Below are positions 18,368 through 28,948 of a DNA stretch of 64,000 bases, in pieces (position 1 is the stretch's first letter; every line of letters starts with the position of its first letter). This DNA comes from Comamonas halotolerans. GTDB taxonomy: Bacteria > Pseudomonadota > Gammaproteobacteria > Burkholderiales > Burkholderiaceae_C. The position numbers were made by a program, and so were the translations under genes. The stretch lies in assembly GCF_030162935.1 (NCBI RefSeq), contig NZ_JASAUZ010000006.1:21001-85000 (forward strand), in the 5' to 3' direction. The notes below the pieces were generated by a model that saw only the letters and a program-made list of their open reading frames with translations, did not search any database and was not told the origin of the DNA.

Positions 18368-19489
18368 ATGACCACGAATCTTTTGAATTTTGACCTTCAG
18401 GGGCTGACCGCGTATTGCGAGTCGCTGGGGGAAAAGCGTTTTCGCGCCACACAGCTTTTCCGTTGGATTCACCAACGCGGCGCCAGTGACTTTGACCAGA
18501 TGACCGATCTGGCCAAATCGCTGCGTGAAAAGCTCAAAGGCCAGGCTCATATTGAGGGTCTGCCCGTGATTACCCAGCATGAATCCCAGGATGGCACGAT
18601 CAAGTGGCTGTTTGATGTGGGTGACGGCAATGCTGTGGAGTCTGTATTCATTCCCGAAGATGACCGCGGCACGCTGTGTGTCTCTTCGCAGGCAGGTTGC
18701 GCGGTGGGATGCCGTTTTTGCTCCACGGGCCACCAAGGCTTCAGCCGCAATCTGACCACCGGCGAAATCATGGCTCAGCTATGGTTTGCCGAGCACTTCT
18801 TGCGAAAACACCTCAAGACTGACGAGCGTGTCATTACCAATCTGGTAATGATGGGCATGGGCGAACCCATGCAGAATTACTCTGCCTTGGTGCCCGCACT
18901 GCGCACCATGCTGGATGACCATGCCTATGGCTTGTCACGTCGCCGCGTGACGGTGTCAACCTCGGGTGTTGTGCCAATGATGGATCGCCTGTCGCAGGAC
19001 TGCGCCGTGGCTTTGGCGGTATCGCTACACGCACCCAATGATCCGCTGCGTGAAAATCTGGTACCACTGAATAAGAAGTACCCTCTTGATGAGCTGATGC
19101 AGGCTTGCATTCGCTATCTGGAGTTTGCGCCGCGCGACTTCATCACATTCGAGTACTGCATGCTTGACGGTGTGAACGACCAGCCGGAGCACGCGCAGCA
19201 GCTCATTGACTTGATCCGGAAATATGGCAAGGGCAAGCCTTGGTGCAAGCTGAACTTGATTCCGTTCAATCCATTTCCGGCCTCTGGCTTGTTACGCTCT
19301 ACCAATGCGGCGGTGGCAGCGTTTGCGAAGGCGCTCAGTGATGCGGGTATCGTGACCACAGTGCGCAAGACACGGGGTGATGATATCGATGCGGCATGCG
19401 GTCAATTGGCAGGGGATGTGAAAGATCGAACCCGTGCAGCAGAACGCATGGCCAAGCAACGTACCATACCGCTGACACCTATTTCTTAA
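18368..19489 (+). CDS. rlmN: 23S rRNA A2503 / tRNA A37 C2-methyltransferase (radical SAM)
   Basis: RlmN methylates A2503 in 23S rRNA and A37 in some tRNAs. The 373-residue protein carries the radical-SAM cluster CxxxCxxC at C111, C115 and C118. The Gly-rich GMGEPMQN and the methyl-carrier region near the C-terminus ([18 protein letters not shown], with a Cys) are also present. The start at 18368 gives the standard N-terminus [13 protein letters not shown]; the open frame upstream is not conserved. It is the first gene of a long co-oriented block reaching purA. Confidence 0.96.
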   Translation: MTTNLLNFDLQGLTAYCESLGEKRFRATQLFRWIHQRGASDFDQMTDLAKSLREKLKGQAHIEGLPVITQHESQDGTIKWLFDVGDGNAVESVFIPEDDRGTLCVSSQAGCAVGCRFCSTGHQGFSRNLTTGEIMAQLWFAEHFLRKHLKTDERVITNLVMMGMGEPMQNYSALVPALRTMLDDHAYGLSRRRVTVSTSGVVPMMDRLSQDCAVALAVSLHAPNDPLRENLVPLNKKYPLDELMQACIRYLEFAPRDFITFEYCMLDGVNDQPEHAQQLIDLIRKYGKGKPWCKLNLIPFNPFPASGLLRSTNAAVAAFAKALSDAGIVTTVRKTRGDDIDAACGQLAGDVKDRTRAAERMAKQRTIPLTPIS

Positions 19490-19521
19490 CGGTTGATCTG
19501 CAAGGTCTTACAAGGATGCAT

Positions 19522-20352
19522 ATGCCAACACCATTCATTCCCATCAGGCAGTTAGTGAGCAAAGCCCGCTGGGCTATGGGAGGGCTGGTTGCCGCATGCA
19601 TTTTGGCTGGATGTGCAAGCACGGGCTCGGTGACACCACCGGAAGCGATATCCGGCTCCGCTGCGGAAACGGAGCTGCATCGGCTGGCCAAGACGCGCCT
19701 GCAACTGGCCGCCATGTATTTTGAAGAAGGCCGTGCGGAGGTTGCACTTGGGGAAGTCGCCCAGTCTTTGCAAGCCTACCCGCGTTATGTTGATGCGTTC
19801 AACCTCAAGGGCTGGATTCATATGAGCTTGCAGGACTACAAGGCTGCCAACGAGAGCTTTGTGCAGGCTTTGGCACTGCGGCCTGGTGATGCGGAAACTT
19901 TGTATAACCTGGGATGGTTGCAATGCCAGCAAAAACAGTTCGCTGTGGCAGACCGCAACCTTGATGCAGCCCTGGCTGCGCCGCGCAGCAGTGGTCAGTC
20001 TGTTTCTCGCATCTGGTTGGCCAAGGGCGTGTGCCTTCGCCAAGCAGGCCAGGCAGACGCAGCATTACAGGCGTTAGAAAAAGCGCATGAAATAGAGCCT
20101 GGCAACCCTGCAATTGCCTACAATTTTGCCGAAGTATTGCATGCACAAGGTAATGCAGAGCGCGCACGTTTTTATGTGCGGCGAGTCAATAATGGTCAGT
20201 GGGCTTCCGCGCAGTCACTATGGTTGGGTATCAAGGTAGAGCGTAGCCTGGGTGATCGCGTGGCCATGCGTCAGCTGGCTGACCAATTGCATAAGCGATT
20301 CCCTGATTCCAAGGAATGGCAACGGTTTGAGCAGGGAGCTTTTGATGACTGA
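19522..20352 (+). CDS. pilF: Type IV pilus biogenesis lipoprotein PilF/PilW
   Basis: This outer-membrane pilotin lipoprotein is needed for PilQ secretin multimerisation. The 276-residue protein has a lipobox (ACILAGCAS, Cys near residue 33) and then about six TPR repeats, including YVDAFNLKGWIHMSLQDYKA and DAETLYNLGWLQCQQKQFA. The ATG at 19522 is chosen because AAGGA lies 5 nt upstream; the ATG at 19516 touches that box. The 3' end overlaps rodZ by 8 bp. The rlmN-pilF-rodZ-ispG order is widely conserved in proteobacteria. Confidence 0.9.
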   Translation: MPTPFIPIRQLVSKARWAMGGLVAACILAGCASTGSVTPPEAISGSAAETELHRLAKTRLQLAAMYFEEGRAEVALGEVAQSLQAYPRYVDAFNLKGWIHMSLQDYKAANESFVQALALRPGDAETLYNLGWLQCQQKQFAVADRNLDAALAAPRSSGQSVSRIWLAKGVCLRQAGQADAALQALEKAHEIEPGNPAIAYNFAEVLHAQGNAERARFYVRRVNNGQWASAQSLWLGIKVERSLGDRVAMRQLADQLHKRFPDSKEWQRFEQGAFDD

Positions 20353-21331
20353 GGTGGGGGTGGGTAGCGCACAGGAGCAGAGCAGCAGCAACACTGAATC
20401 GCCGCAGACGAACGGTGGAGCAGGACTGTTGCTGCGCCAGGCGCGCGAACAGCAGCGAATGTCATTGGAGACGGTTGCTTCGACTCTGAAAGTGCCAGCA
20501 TACAAATTGCAGGCACTGGAAGAAGATCGCTGGGATGTCCTGACGGACTCGGTTTTCACTCGTTCCTTGGCTTTGAGTGTATGCCGCCTGCTGCACATTC
20601 CTTCCGAGCCAGTTTTGGCGGGTTTGCCCAAATACGAAGGTGCGAAGCTGGCGCCCAACCCTGAAGGCATCAATACGCCGTTCAAAGAGAAGTCGCTGCA
20701 TTCAATGATGTCCTCGTCACACGGTGGTGGCTCTGGCAATATTGTCAAGGTGGCGGCAGCAGTGCTGATCGCAGTTGCCGGAGGCGCGGGGTTGTATTTT
20801 CTGCCCCAATGGGATGCGCAAGAAGAAAGCCCAGCAACGGCTGCAACATCGCCGGATCACAATCCGGGTATGCCGTTGTTTGAGCCTCTGCTGCCTGCAG
20901 AGCCAGTAGCTTCCTCATCAGAAACAGTGCCCCAGCAGGCTGTCTTGCCCATGGTGGAGCCATCTCAGGAGGCGGCTCCTGCAACAGATGTTGCTGCTGA
21001 GCGCTCTCAAGTCGAGGCAACTGCTGGAGCCTCGCCTGCAGTGCAGGATGCAGTTGTGACAACTGAAGCTGCTGCGGCCAGCACGGCTAATGGCCGTGTC
21101 TTGCGCTTCACCGCTACAGGCGAATCGTGGATTCAGGTGCGCGATGCACAGCGCAAGGTGCTGATGGAAAAGATTTTGAAGGCCGGTGATGTCTATGAAG
21201 AGACCGTGGCTGGCCAAGCTCTGTATGTGGTCGTGGGTAATGCCGGTGCCACAAAGCTGGAGATTGATGGCGCTGCATTGGATTTGGCCGCTTCGGCCAG
21301 AAACAATGTGGCCCGATTCGAGGTGAAGTAA
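20345..21331 (+). CDS. rodZ: Cytoskeletal protein RodZ
   Basis: RodZ links MreB to the elongation machinery and helps keep rod shape. The 328-residue protein has an N-terminal HTH_25 domain at about 23-90 (LLRQAREQQRMSLETVA) and a single membrane segment near 135-155 (VAAAVLIAVAGGAGLYFLP). A Pro/Ala/Glu/Val-rich periplasmic linker and a C-terminal DUF4115 beta domain (about 255-328, with SWIQVRDAQRKVL) follow. The ATG at 20345 lies within the end of pilF, implying coupled translation. Confidence 0.92.
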   Translation: MTEVGVGSAQEQSSSNTESPQTNGGAGLLLRQAREQQRMSLETVASTLKVPAYKLQALEEDRWDVLTDSVFTRSLALSVCRLLHIPSEPVLAGLPKYEGAKLAPNPEGINTPFKEKSLHSMMSSSHGGGSGNIVKVAAAVLIAVAGGAGLYFLPQWDAQEESPATAATSPDHNPGMPLFEPLLPAEPVASSSETVPQQAVLPMVEPSQEAAPATDVAAERSQVEATAGASPAVQDAVVTTEAAAASTANGRVLRFTATGESWIQVRDAQRKVLMEKILKAGDVYEETVAGQALYVVVGNAGATKLEIDGAALDLAASARNNVARFEVK

Positions 21332-21334
21332 AAA

Positions 21335-22606
21335 GTGTCTGACAACACATTCCAGGCGTCGCCCATCGCGATTGCCGCGCCTTTGCCCCGCAAGAGCCGC
21401 CAGGCTCGCGTGGTGTGGCGCAACAATATCGTCACTGTAGGTGGCGACGCACCCGTGCGCGTGCAATCCATGACCAATACCGACACAGTGGACGCTGTGG
21501 AAACAGCCATTCAGGTGCGTCAACTGGCACAAGCTGGTTCGGAGATGGTGCGTATTACGGTGAATACACCAGAAGCTGCAGCGGCTGTGCCCTACATCCG
21601 CGAGCAACTGGATCGCATGGGTGAATACGTACCGCTGGTGGGGGACTTCCACTACAACGGCCATCGTTTGTTGACGGACTATCCTGCGTGTGCCGAGGCG
21701 CTGTCCAAATACCGCATCAACCCTGGCAATGTGGGCAAGGGCGATAAAAAGGACAAGCAGTTTGGTCAGATGATCGAAATTGCGGCCAAGTACGACAAGG
21801 CCGTGCGCATTGGTGTCAACTGGGGCTCGCTGGACCAGGAAATCATGGCCGAGCTGATGGATCAGAACTCGCGCCGTGCTGATCCCTGGCAGACCCGTCA
21901 GGTGATGTACGAAGCGCTGATCACCTCAGCCATCAGCTCCGCAGAATTGGCAAAGAGCATGGGGCTGAATCCAGACAATATCATTTTGTCGTGCAAGGTC
22001 AGCGGTGTGCAGGACCTCATCTCCGTGTACCGCGAATTGGCGCGCCGCTGCGACTATGCGTTGCACCTGGGGCTGACCGAGGCGGGCATGGGCACCAAGG
22101 GCACTGTGGCATCAACGGCGGCATTGTCCGTGTTGCTGCAAGAAGGCATTGGCGACACGATTCGTGTCTCGCTCACACCGCAGCCCGGCGAAGCGCGTAC
22201 GCAAGAGGTGGTGGTGGCTTCGGAAATCCTGCAGTCCCTGGGGCTGCGTGTGTTTGTGCCCAGTGTGACGGCGTGCCCCGGTTGTGGCCGCACCACCAGT
22301 ACGACCTTTCAAGAACTGGCAAAGCAGATTGATGATTATTTGCGCGGTCAGATGCCTGTGTGGCGTATGAAATATCCTGGTGTGGAATCCATGAAGGTGG
22401 CTGTGATGGGTTGCATCGTGAATGGCCCAGGCGAAAGCAAGCATGCAGATATCGGCATCAGCTTGCCTGGCAATGGCGAAGCACCAGCGGCCCCTGTTTT
22501 CATCGATGGCGAAAAAGCCATGACGCTGCGCGGCGAAGGCATTGCGCAGGAATTTCAGGGCATTGTCGAGTCCTACGTGCAGCGCCGTTGGGGTGCTGGT
22601 GCTTAA
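21335..22606 (+). CDS. ispG: (E)-4-hydroxy-3-methylbut-2-enyl-diphosphate synthase
   Basis: IspG (GcpE) catalyses the penultimate step of the MEP isoprenoid pathway, converting MEcPP to HMBPP with a [4Fe-4S] cluster. The 423-residue protein has the N-terminal signature [17 protein letters not shown]. Cluster Cys residues are in [10 protein letters not shown] and in the [11 protein letters not shown] motif. The start is GTG at 21335, 3 bp after the rodZ stop. A nested hairpin separates it from hisS. Confidence 0.96.
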   Translation: MSDNTFQASPIAIAAPLPRKSRQARVVWRNNIVTVGGDAPVRVQSMTNTDTVDAVETAIQVRQLAQAGSEMVRITVNTPEAAAAVPYIREQLDRMGEYVPLVGDFHYNGHRLLTDYPACAEALSKYRINPGNVGKGDKKDKQFGQMIEIAAKYDKAVRIGVNWGSLDQEIMAELMDQNSRRADPWQTRQVMYEALITSAISSAELAKSMGLNPDNIILSCKVSGVQDLISVYRELARRCDYALHLGLTEAGMGTKGTVASTAALSVLLQEGIGDTIRVSLTPQPGEARTQEVVVASEILQSLGLRVFVPSVTACPGCGRTTSTTFQELAKQIDDYLRGQMPVWRMKYPGVESMKVAVMGCIVNGPGESKHADIGISLPGNGEAPAAPVFIDGEKAMTLRGEGIAQEFQGIVESYVQRRWGAGA

Positions 22607-22614
22607 TTCAAACA

Positions 22615-22684
22615 GTGCCTGACTGTGCGTACTCCCTGTGTGTCTGCTGGATCGACAGACGGGAGTAGGGCGTAATGCAGGCAC
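22615..22684 (+). repeat. Three-tier nested hairpin between ispG and hisS
   Basis: GTGCCTG (22615-22621) pairs with CAGGCAC (22678-22684). Inside, TACTCCC (22630-22636) pairs with GGGAGTA (22661-22667). Innermost, TCTG (22643-22646) pairs with CAGA (22656-22659). No T tract follows, so it is not a classic terminator. It ends about 48 nt before the hisS start. Confidence 0.55.
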
Positions 22685-22731
22685 AAGCAGTCTGTTTCCA
22701 TGCAGGGCTGCATTTTGGTGAGATCTGAGAA

Positions 22732-24030
22732 GTGGCAAAGACAGAAAAACTCTCCGCCGTCAAAGGCATGAACGATATTCTTCCCGCGGACTCCGTACGT
22801 TGGGAGTGGCTGGAAGCACAGGTGCGTGACCTGATGGGCCGCTTTGCCTACCGCAATGTGCGCACTCCCATCGTCGAACACACGCAGCTGTTTGTGCGCG
22901 GCATTGGTGAGGTGACGGATATTGTGGAAAAGGAGATGTACTCCTTTGAAGACAAGCTCAACGGCGAGAAGCTGACGCTGCGCCCAGAAGGTACGGCCAG
23001 CCTGGTGCGTGCCACCATTGAAAACAATTTGCTCTACGACGGGGGCAAGCGCATGTGGTACATGGGCCCCATGTTCCGCCATGAGCGCCCTCAACGTGGC
23101 CGCTATCGCCAGTTCCATCAGATTGGTGCCGAAGCCCTGGGTTTTGCCGGTCCTGACGTGGATGCGGAACTGATCATGCTGGCCGTGTCACTGTGGAAGC
23201 GCCTGGGCTTGACCCAGTGGCGCCTGGAAATTAACAGCTTGGGTCAGCCCGAAGAGCGCAAGGCTCATCGGGAGGCGCTGATCGCCTATCTGGAGCAGCA
23301 CACCAATGTGATGGACGATGAAGCGAAGCGTCGCATGTACAGCAACCCGCTGCGCGTGCTGGACACCAAGAATCCTGCGATGCAAGAGATGGTGAATGCA
23401 GCGCCCAAGTTGCTGGACTACCTGGGCGAGGCATCCCTGGCGCACTTTGAAGGGCTGAAAGCCATCTTGGATGCCAATGGGGTACCGTGGACGGTCAATC
23501 CCCGTCTGGTGCGAGGTCTGGATTACTACAACCTTTCGGTATTTGAGTTCGTGACTGATTTGTTGGGCTCACAGGGCACTATCTGTGCTGGTGGCCGCTA
23601 TGACTATCTGATCGAGCAAGTCGGTGGCAAACCTGCTCCAGCCGTGGGCTGGGCGCTGGGGGTGGAGCGTGTGCTGGAGCTGGTCAAAGAGCTGGGCACT
23701 GCCATCCCAGAGCCCCCACTGGATGCTTACGCGATTGTTCCTGACGCTGCATCGATGCCCGTGGTGCTGCGCACACTCCAGCAACTGCGAGAAGCTGGTG
23801 TGCGTGCGCAGATGCATACCGCTGGCGCCGAAGGCATGGGCTCCATGAAGTCCCAGTTCAAGAAAGCCGATGCATCCGGTGCGCGTTTCGCCCTGATCTT
23901 TGGAGGCGATGAGCTGGCTCAAGGCAAGGTGACGGTGAAGTCGCTGCGTGATGGTCAAGGTGGTGAGCAGGTGCTGCAATCACTGAACGATGTGGCCACT
24001 TGGGCGCACACCCTACAATTGAACGCTTAA
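22732..24030 (+). CDS. hisS: Histidyl-tRNA synthetase
   Basis: HisRS charges tRNA-His. The 432-residue protein shows class II motif 2 ([20 protein letters not shown]), the His-A loop LVRGLDYYN and motif 3 ([12 protein letters not shown]). The C-terminal anticodon-binding domain runs from about residue 330. The start is a GTG at 22732, matching the expected N-terminus ([13 protein letters not shown]). The window also contains the catalytically dead paralogue hisZ. Confidence 0.97.
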   Translation: MAKTEKLSAVKGMNDILPADSVRWEWLEAQVRDLMGRFAYRNVRTPIVEHTQLFVRGIGEVTDIVEKEMYSFEDKLNGEKLTLRPEGTASLVRATIENNLLYDGGKRMWYMGPMFRHERPQRGRYRQFHQIGAEALGFAGPDVDAELIMLAVSLWKRLGLTQWRLEINSLGQPEERKAHREALIAYLEQHTNVMDDEAKRRMYSNPLRVLDTKNPAMQEMVNAAPKLLDYLGEASLAHFEGLKAILDANGVPWTVNPRLVRGLDYYNLSVFEFVTDLLGSQGTICAGGRYDYLIEQVGGKPAPAVGWALGVERVLELVKELGTAIPEPPLDAYAIVPDAASMPVVLRTLQQLREAGVRAQMHTAGAEGMGSMKSQFKKADASGARFALIFGGDELAQGKVTVKSLRDGQGGEQVLQSLNDVATWAHTLQLNA

Positions 24031-24048
24031 TTTTTCAAAAAACCAGAT

Positions 24049-24729
24049 ATGGCAACGCATCTCGACCTCGAAGAACAAGAGCAACTTGATCAGATCAAGC
24101 ACTTCTGGAACAAGTGGGGAACACCTATTACAGGCTTGGCCGTCGTGGTCATGGCTGGTTTCGCTGCTTGGAATGGGTACCAGTACTGGCAGCAGCGTCA
24201 AGCAATACAGGCTTCAGCCTTGGCCGATGTGGTTGCCGTTGCTGTGGAAAGCGGGGACCAGGCTCGCGTTGCACAAGCGTTTGAGACCGTTAAAGCGGAT
24301 TACAAGGGCACTTTGCAAGCGGGACATGCGGCTTTGCTGGTAGCGCAGTCGGCAGTGAATGCTGGCAAGCTGCCCGAAGCCAAGGCTGCTTTGCAATGGG
24401 CTGTGGACAATACCAAGGATGAGGGCTACCAAGCCACGGCCAAGCTGCGTTTGGCGGCAGTGCTGATGGAAGACAAGGACCTGGACGGCGCTGCCTCCTT
24501 GTTGCGCAGCAGCTTCCCGAACGAGTTCAAGGGCTTGGCTGCAGATCGGCTGGGTGATGTGCTGCAACAGCAAGGCAAGACTGCGGAGGCTGTGGCAGCC
24601 TACCAAGAGGCCTGGAAATTGATGGATCCACAAGTGGATTACCGCGCTCTCGTGGGCTTTAAGCTCAATGCACTGGGCGTCACCACCACACAATCTGGCA
24701 CCACAAATTCGACGGAGACAAATCAGTGA
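24049..24729 (+). CDS. YfgM-like TPR membrane protein
   Basis: This 226-residue protein has one N-terminal membrane segment (about 24-44, GLAVVVMAGFAAWNGYQYW) preceded by an acidic cytoplasmic stretch, then a periplasmic TPR-like domain. It matches the YfgM/AncA family, which associates with the SecYEG translocon and the chaperone PpiD. Placement between hisS and bamB is the same as in E. coli. Its TGA overlaps the GTG of bamB (GTGA). Confidence 0.88.
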   Translation: MATHLDLEEQEQLDQIKHFWNKWGTPITGLAVVVMAGFAAWNGYQYWQQRQAIQASALADVVAVAVESGDQARVAQAFETVKADYKGTLQAGHAALLVAQSAVNAGKLPEAKAALQWAVDNTKDEGYQATAKLRLAAVLMEDKDLDGAASLLRSSFPNEFKGLAADRLGDVLQQQGKTAEAVAAYQEAWKLMDPQVDYRALVGFKLNALGVTTTQSGTTNSTETNQ

Positions 24730-25895
24730 ATCGCAACGCACAACAACTTAAGGGTTCTCGTTTTTGGACGACTGCGCAACGCACGGTGCTGGCAACAGCC
24801 ATGGTGGTGGCCTTGGGCGGTTGTGCGTGGTTTGGCTCAAGCAAGGCTCCCAAGCCTGCTGATCTGGGTCCCAATGTGGTGAACTTGCCTGTGCGCCAGG
24901 CGTGGAAGCTGAGCATTCCTTCTGTCAAAGATGTGAATGTGCATGCGCATGTTCAGGGCGATACCGTGGTTGTGGCTGCTGCAGATGGCACCGTGGTGAG
25001 CTTGAATGCTGCCAATGGCCGCGAAAACTGGCGTGGACAGGCAGGCAAGACCCTGCAAACCGGCGTGGGCGCTGATGGTCGTATGGCCGCAGTTGTCACC
25101 ACGGGCAATGAACTGGTGGTGCTGGAGGCGGGCAACAAGCTCTGGAGCAAAAAGCTTGGTGCCTCGTCGTTTACCGCACCGTTGGTGGGAGGTGGCCGTG
25201 TATTCGTACTGACAGCAGACCGCTCGGTCAGCGCCTTTGATGCGCAGAACGGCGCCCATCTGTGGACCCAAAAGCGTGAAGGTGAGCCTTTGGTACTGCG
25301 CCAGCAAGGGGTGCTGATACCTTACGGCAACACACTGCTGGCAGGTCTGTCGGGTCGTTTGGTGGCACTCAATCCTGATCACGGTAACGTGGAGTGGGAG
25401 GCCCCTTTGGCTTCGCCACGTGGAACCAATGACGTGGAGCGCTTGGTCGATTTGGTGGGCCCTGCTGCCCGTGTGGGCAACGCCGTGTGTGCACGTGCAT
25501 TCCAGGCTTCTGTGGGATGTGTGGATGCCAATGTCGGTCGTACAGGCTGGGCGCAAACTGCCAAGGGAGCAGTGGGAATTGCAGCTGATGCAGAGTACGT
25601 GTATGGCACAGAGAGCAACGGCATTGTGCAGGCGTGGAACTTGATGGACGGTGAAAAGCGTTGGTCGGTTGACCGCTTCCAGCACCGTAAGCTGACAGCG
25701 CCGCTGGTGCTGGGCCGTGCGGTGGTCACCGCGGATGAAACAGGTCTGGTGCACCTGCTGTCTAAAAAAGATGGGGCTCACCTGAACCGATTGACAACAG
25801 ATGGAACTGGTGTGGCTATGGCACCAGTAGTGGCTGCCGATACGTTGGTGGTCGTGACACGGGGTGGCGGCGTTTACGGTTTCCGCCCCGATTGA
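24726..25895 (+). CDS. bamB: Outer membrane protein assembly factor BamB
   Basis: BamB is a lipoprotein subunit of the BAM complex that inserts beta-barrel proteins into the outer membrane. The 389-residue protein has a lipoprotein signal ([10 protein letters not shown], Cys near residue 28) and a PQQ-like eight-bladed propeller with repeated WxxK/WxxxR strands. The start is GTG at 24726, overlapping the stop of the preceding gene. The hisS-yfgM-bamB-der order is conserved in beta- and gammaproteobacteria. Confidence 0.94.
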   Translation: MNRNAQQLKGSRFWTTAQRTVLATAMVVALGGCAWFGSSKAPKPADLGPNVVNLPVRQAWKLSIPSVKDVNVHAHVQGDTVVVAAADGTVVSLNAANGRENWRGQAGKTLQTGVGADGRMAAVVTTGNELVVLEAGNKLWSKKLGASSFTAPLVGGGRVFVLTADRSVSAFDAQNGAHLWTQKREGEPLVLRQQGVLIPYGNTLLAGLSGRLVALNPDHGNVEWEAPLASPRGTNDVERLVDLVGPAARVGNAVCARAFQASVGCVDANVGRTGWAQTAKGAVGIAADAEYVYGTESNGIVQAWNLMDGEKRWSVDRFQHRKLTAPLVLGRAVVTADETGLVHLLSKKDGAHLNRLTTDGTGVAMAPVVAADTLVVVTRGGGVYGFRPD

Positions 25896-25908
25896 CAGAA
25901 TTTTTCGA

Positions 25909-27243
25909 ATGAAGCCAGTTATTGCCCTCGTCGGGCGGCCCAATGTGGGCAAATCGACCTTGTTTAACAGACTGACGAAGTCACGCGACGCAATCGTTGC
26001 AGACTTTGCAGGCTTGACGCGCGACCGTCATTACGGGCAGGGGCGCCAGGGCAAGCACGAGTACATTGTGATTGACACGGGCGGTTTTGAGCCTGATGCG
26101 TCCAAGGGCATCTTCAAGGAGATGGCCAAGCAGACCCGCCAGGCTGTGGCAGAAGCCGATGTGGTGGTGTTCGTGGTTGATGCGCGGGACGGTTTGTCCG
26201 CACAGGATCACGACATTGCCAACTACCTGCGCCGCCTGGGCAAGCCCTGCGTGCTGGTGGCCAACAAGGCCGAAGGCATGAAAGCGGGCACACAGCTGGC
26301 CGAGTTCTATGAGCTGGGCCTGGGCGAAGTCTACCCAGTCTCGGCAGCGCATGGTCAAGGTGTGCGTGGTTTGGTGGATCTGGCGCTGGAGCCGTTGCAG
26401 CTGCCTGATCCCGATGAAGAAACCATTGAAGACGTAGAAGCACGTCCTGTGCGTCTGGCATTGGCAGGACGCCCGAATGCAGGCAAATCCACACTCATCA
26501 ACACTTGGCTGGGTGAAGAGCGTCTGGTGGCCTTCGATATGCCTGGTACCACGCGTGATGCCATCTCTGTGCCGTTTGAGCGTAACGGTCAGAAGTTTGA
26601 GCTGATCGATACTGCAGGCTTGCGTCGCAAAGGCCGAGTTTTTGAAGCCATTGAAAAGTTCTCAGTGGTCAAGACACTGCAAGCGATCGAAGATGCCAAC
26701 GTGGTTCTGCTGCTGATCGATGCCACCGAAGGTGTGACCGACCAGGATGCCCACATTGCGGGCTATGTACTGGAAAGTGGTCGTGCCGTTGTGGTGGCGG
26801 TGAACAAGTGGGATGCAGTAGATGACTATCAGCGTCAGATGGTGGAGCGAGCCATTGAAACCCGTCTGGGTTTTTTGAAGTTCGCCGCCTTGCACTTCAT
26901 TTCTGCCACCAAGCGACAGGGCCTGGGGCCGCTGTGGGCATCCATCGTGCAAGCGCACAAGGCTGCAACCTGCAAGATGCCTACACCCGTACTCACACGG
27001 GTGCTCATGGAGGCCGTGCAGTATCAAACACCTAAGAAGGTGGGTGCTTATCGACCCAAACCGCGCTATGCGCACCAGGGCGGTATGAATCCTCCAGTGA
27101 TCGTGATTCACGGAAATTCTGTGGAACATATCACTGACGCTTACAAGCGTTTCCTGGAAGGGCGTTTCCGCAAAGAGTTTGATTTGGTGGGTACGCCACT
27201 ACGTATCGAGTTCAAGACTTCCCACAACCCCTACACCGACTGA
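25909..27243 (+). CDS. der: GTPase Der (EngA), ribosome biogenesis
   Basis: Der is a double GTPase needed for 50S subunit maturation. The 444-residue protein has two G domains: the first with GRPNVGKST near residue 8 and DTGGF, the second with GRPNAGKST near 188 and DTAGL. A C-terminal KH-like domain from about 360 follows. Both NKxD motifs can be seen (NKAEG, altered, and NKWD). The ATG at 25909 is 13 bp after bamB. Confidence 0.96.
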   Translation: MKPVIALVGRPNVGKSTLFNRLTKSRDAIVADFAGLTRDRHYGQGRQGKHEYIVIDTGGFEPDASKGIFKEMAKQTRQAVAEADVVVFVVDARDGLSAQDHDIANYLRRLGKPCVLVANKAEGMKAGTQLAEFYELGLGEVYPVSAAHGQGVRGLVDLALEPLQLPDPDEETIEDVEARPVRLALAGRPNAGKSTLINTWLGEERLVAFDMPGTTRDAISVPFERNGQKFELIDTAGLRRKGRVFEAIEKFSVVKTLQAIEDANVVLLLIDATEGVTDQDAHIAGYVLESGRAVVVAVNKWDAVDDYQRQMVERAIETRLGFLKFAALHFISATKRQGLGPLWASIVQAHKAATCKMPTPVLTRVLMEAVQYQTPKKVGAYRPKPRYAHQGGMNPPVIVIHGNSVEHITDAYKRFLEGRFRKEFDLVGTPLRIEFKTSHNPYTD

Positions 27244-27359
27244 GACGGGAAGTCATCACCACAGCGGTTGTATGCACGAATCCCAGCGGGGAAGAGGGCA
27301 AAAAAGGCGCTGTGGTAAGGTGTCGGTTTACAACAACATTTCCGAACACGGAGAATATC

Positions 27360-27614
27360 GTGAGCAATAAAGGCCAACTCCTGCAAGATCCTTTCCTGAA
27401 CGCACTGCGTCGCGAGCATGTGCCCGTTTCCATTTATTTGGTCAACGGCATCAAGCTCCAAGGCCAAATCGAGTCTTTTGACCAGTACGTCGTGTTGCTG
27501 CGCAATACAGTGACACAGATGGTCTACAAGCACGCCATATCGACCATTGTTCCTGGCCGCGCCGTGAACTTCAACATGGCAGACAACAACGACAACGAGG
27601 CACCAGCCGCTTGA
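27360..27614 (+). CDS. hfq: RNA chaperone Hfq
   Basis: Hfq is a hexameric Sm-like protein that pairs small RNAs with mRNAs. The 84-residue product has the Sm1 motif ([20 protein letters not shown]) and the Hfq Sm2 motif YKHAIST, with QLLQDPFLN at the start. The start is a GTG at 27360 with GGAG 6 nt upstream. An ATG 16 codons earlier gives a non-conserved extension and is rejected. The C-terminal tail is short and acidic/Asn-rich, as in other betaproteobacteria. hflX follows as in E. coli. Confidence 0.96.
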   Translation: MSNKGQLLQDPFLNALRREHVPVSIYLVNGIKLQGQIESFDQYVVLLRNTVTQMVYKHAISTIVPGRAVNFNMADNNDNEAPAA

Positions 27615-27669
27615 AACTGCTGACTAATCCCTTCCCTGTGCAACCGTGCAGGGTGGGGGAGGTGCTTGC

Positions 27670-28878
27670 ATGAGCGTCAACGCGGCATCTTCCCCGAGCG
27701 CCACACCTGTTGTTTTGGTGGGCGTTGATTTTGGACTTCCACACTTCGACACCGAGCTTGAAGAGCTGGGCTTGCTGGCGCAAACCGCTGGTCTAGACCC
27801 CGTGGCACGTATTACCTGTAAACGCAAAGCCCCTGACGCGGCCCTTTTTGTGGGCAGTGGCAAGGCTGATGAGATTCGCATGCTCGCGCAGATGCATGGA
27901 GCGCGCGAGGTCTTGTTTGACCAAGCACTCAGTCCGGCACAACAGCGCAATCTCGAGCGGCACATGGAAATGCCGGTCAACGACCGCACCTTGCTGATCC
28001 TGGAAATTTTTGCCCAGCGTGCGCGCAGCCATGAAGGCAAGTTGCAGGTGGAACTTGCACGTTTGCAGTACATCAGCACACGCCTGGTTCGTCGCTGGAC
28101 CCACCTGGAGCGGCAGATGGGTGGTATTGGCGGCCGTGGTGGCCCCGGTGAAAAGCAGATTGAGCTGGACCGACGCATGATTGCTGACGCGATCAAGCGC
28201 ACCAAGGACAAGCTGCAAAAAGTCAAAAAGCAGCGCCAGACCCAACGCCGCCAGCGTGAACGCCGAGATGTATTCAACATCTCATTGGTGGGCTACACCA
28301 ATGCAGGCAAATCCACCTTGTTCAATGCTTTGGTCAAAGCGCGTGCTTACGCAGCCGACCAGTTGTTTGCAACGTTGGATACGACTACACGCCAGCTGTA
28401 TCTGAGTGAGGCGGGTATGTCGGTATCGCTGTCCGATACAGTGGGTTTTATTCGCGACTTGCCCCACGGTTTGGTGGAAGCATTTCAGGCTACGTTGCAA
28501 GAAGCAGTCGATGCCGATTTGCTGCTGCATGTGGTGGATGCCTCCAACGAAACTTTCCCAGAGCAGATGGATCAAGTGCGCAAGGTACTTGGTGAAATCG
28601 ATGCCCTGGGAATCCCGCAGGTGCTGGTTTTCAACAAGCTCGATGCTTTGCCTCCAGCGCGAATGCCCACAGTACTGCAGGACACTTATGAAGTTGATGG
28701 GGTAGCAGTGCCACGTGTTTTCGTCAGTGCACGCAGTGGCGACGGATTGCAGCAGCTGCGTCAGATTTTGGCTGATGCAGCCATTGCGGCACGCAATGCA
28801 CCTGACGATGTGACGAGTGGGGGCAGTGATGAGGATTCACTGTCCATACCAATGTCCCCTGAAGACTACGACGATTGA
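27670..28878 (+). CDS. hflX: GTPase HflX, ribosome-splitting factor
   Basis: HflX binds and splits stalled 70S ribosomes, notably after heat stress. The 402-residue protein has the HflX N-terminal domain with the Gly-rich GGIGGRGGPGEKQIE loop and a coiled-coil linker (about 175-205). The G domain follows with GYTNAGKST, DTVGF and NKLD. The ATG at 27670 has GGAGG 7 nt upstream. It is part of the hfq-hflX-hflK-hflC cluster. Confidence 0.95.
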   Translation: MSVNAASSPSATPVVLVGVDFGLPHFDTELEELGLLAQTAGLDPVARITCKRKAPDAALFVGSGKADEIRMLAQMHGAREVLFDQALSPAQQRNLERHMEMPVNDRTLLILEIFAQRARSHEGKLQVELARLQYISTRLVRRWTHLERQMGGIGGRGGPGEKQIELDRRMIADAIKRTKDKLQKVKKQRQTQRRQRERRDVFNISLVGYTNAGKSTLFNALVKARAYAADQLFATLDTTTRQLYLSEAGMSVSLSDTVGFIRDLPHGLVEAFQATLQEAVDADLLLHVVDASNETFPEQMDQVRKVLGEIDALGIPQVLVFNKLDALPPARMPTVLQDTYEVDGVAVPRVFVSARSGDGLQQLRQILADAAIAARNAPDDVTSGGSDEDSLSIPMSPEDYDD

Positions 28879-28948
28879 GCAATGTGCTTATCCAACATTT
28901 GGGCACAATGCGCTATGGTTCATAGCTATACCAATTGAGACTTTTCGC

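Noticed and set aside
27312..27359. ATG start 16 codons upstream in hfq
   Set aside because: The extension is not like any Hfq N-terminus, and the GTG at 27360 has a well-placed GGAG box.
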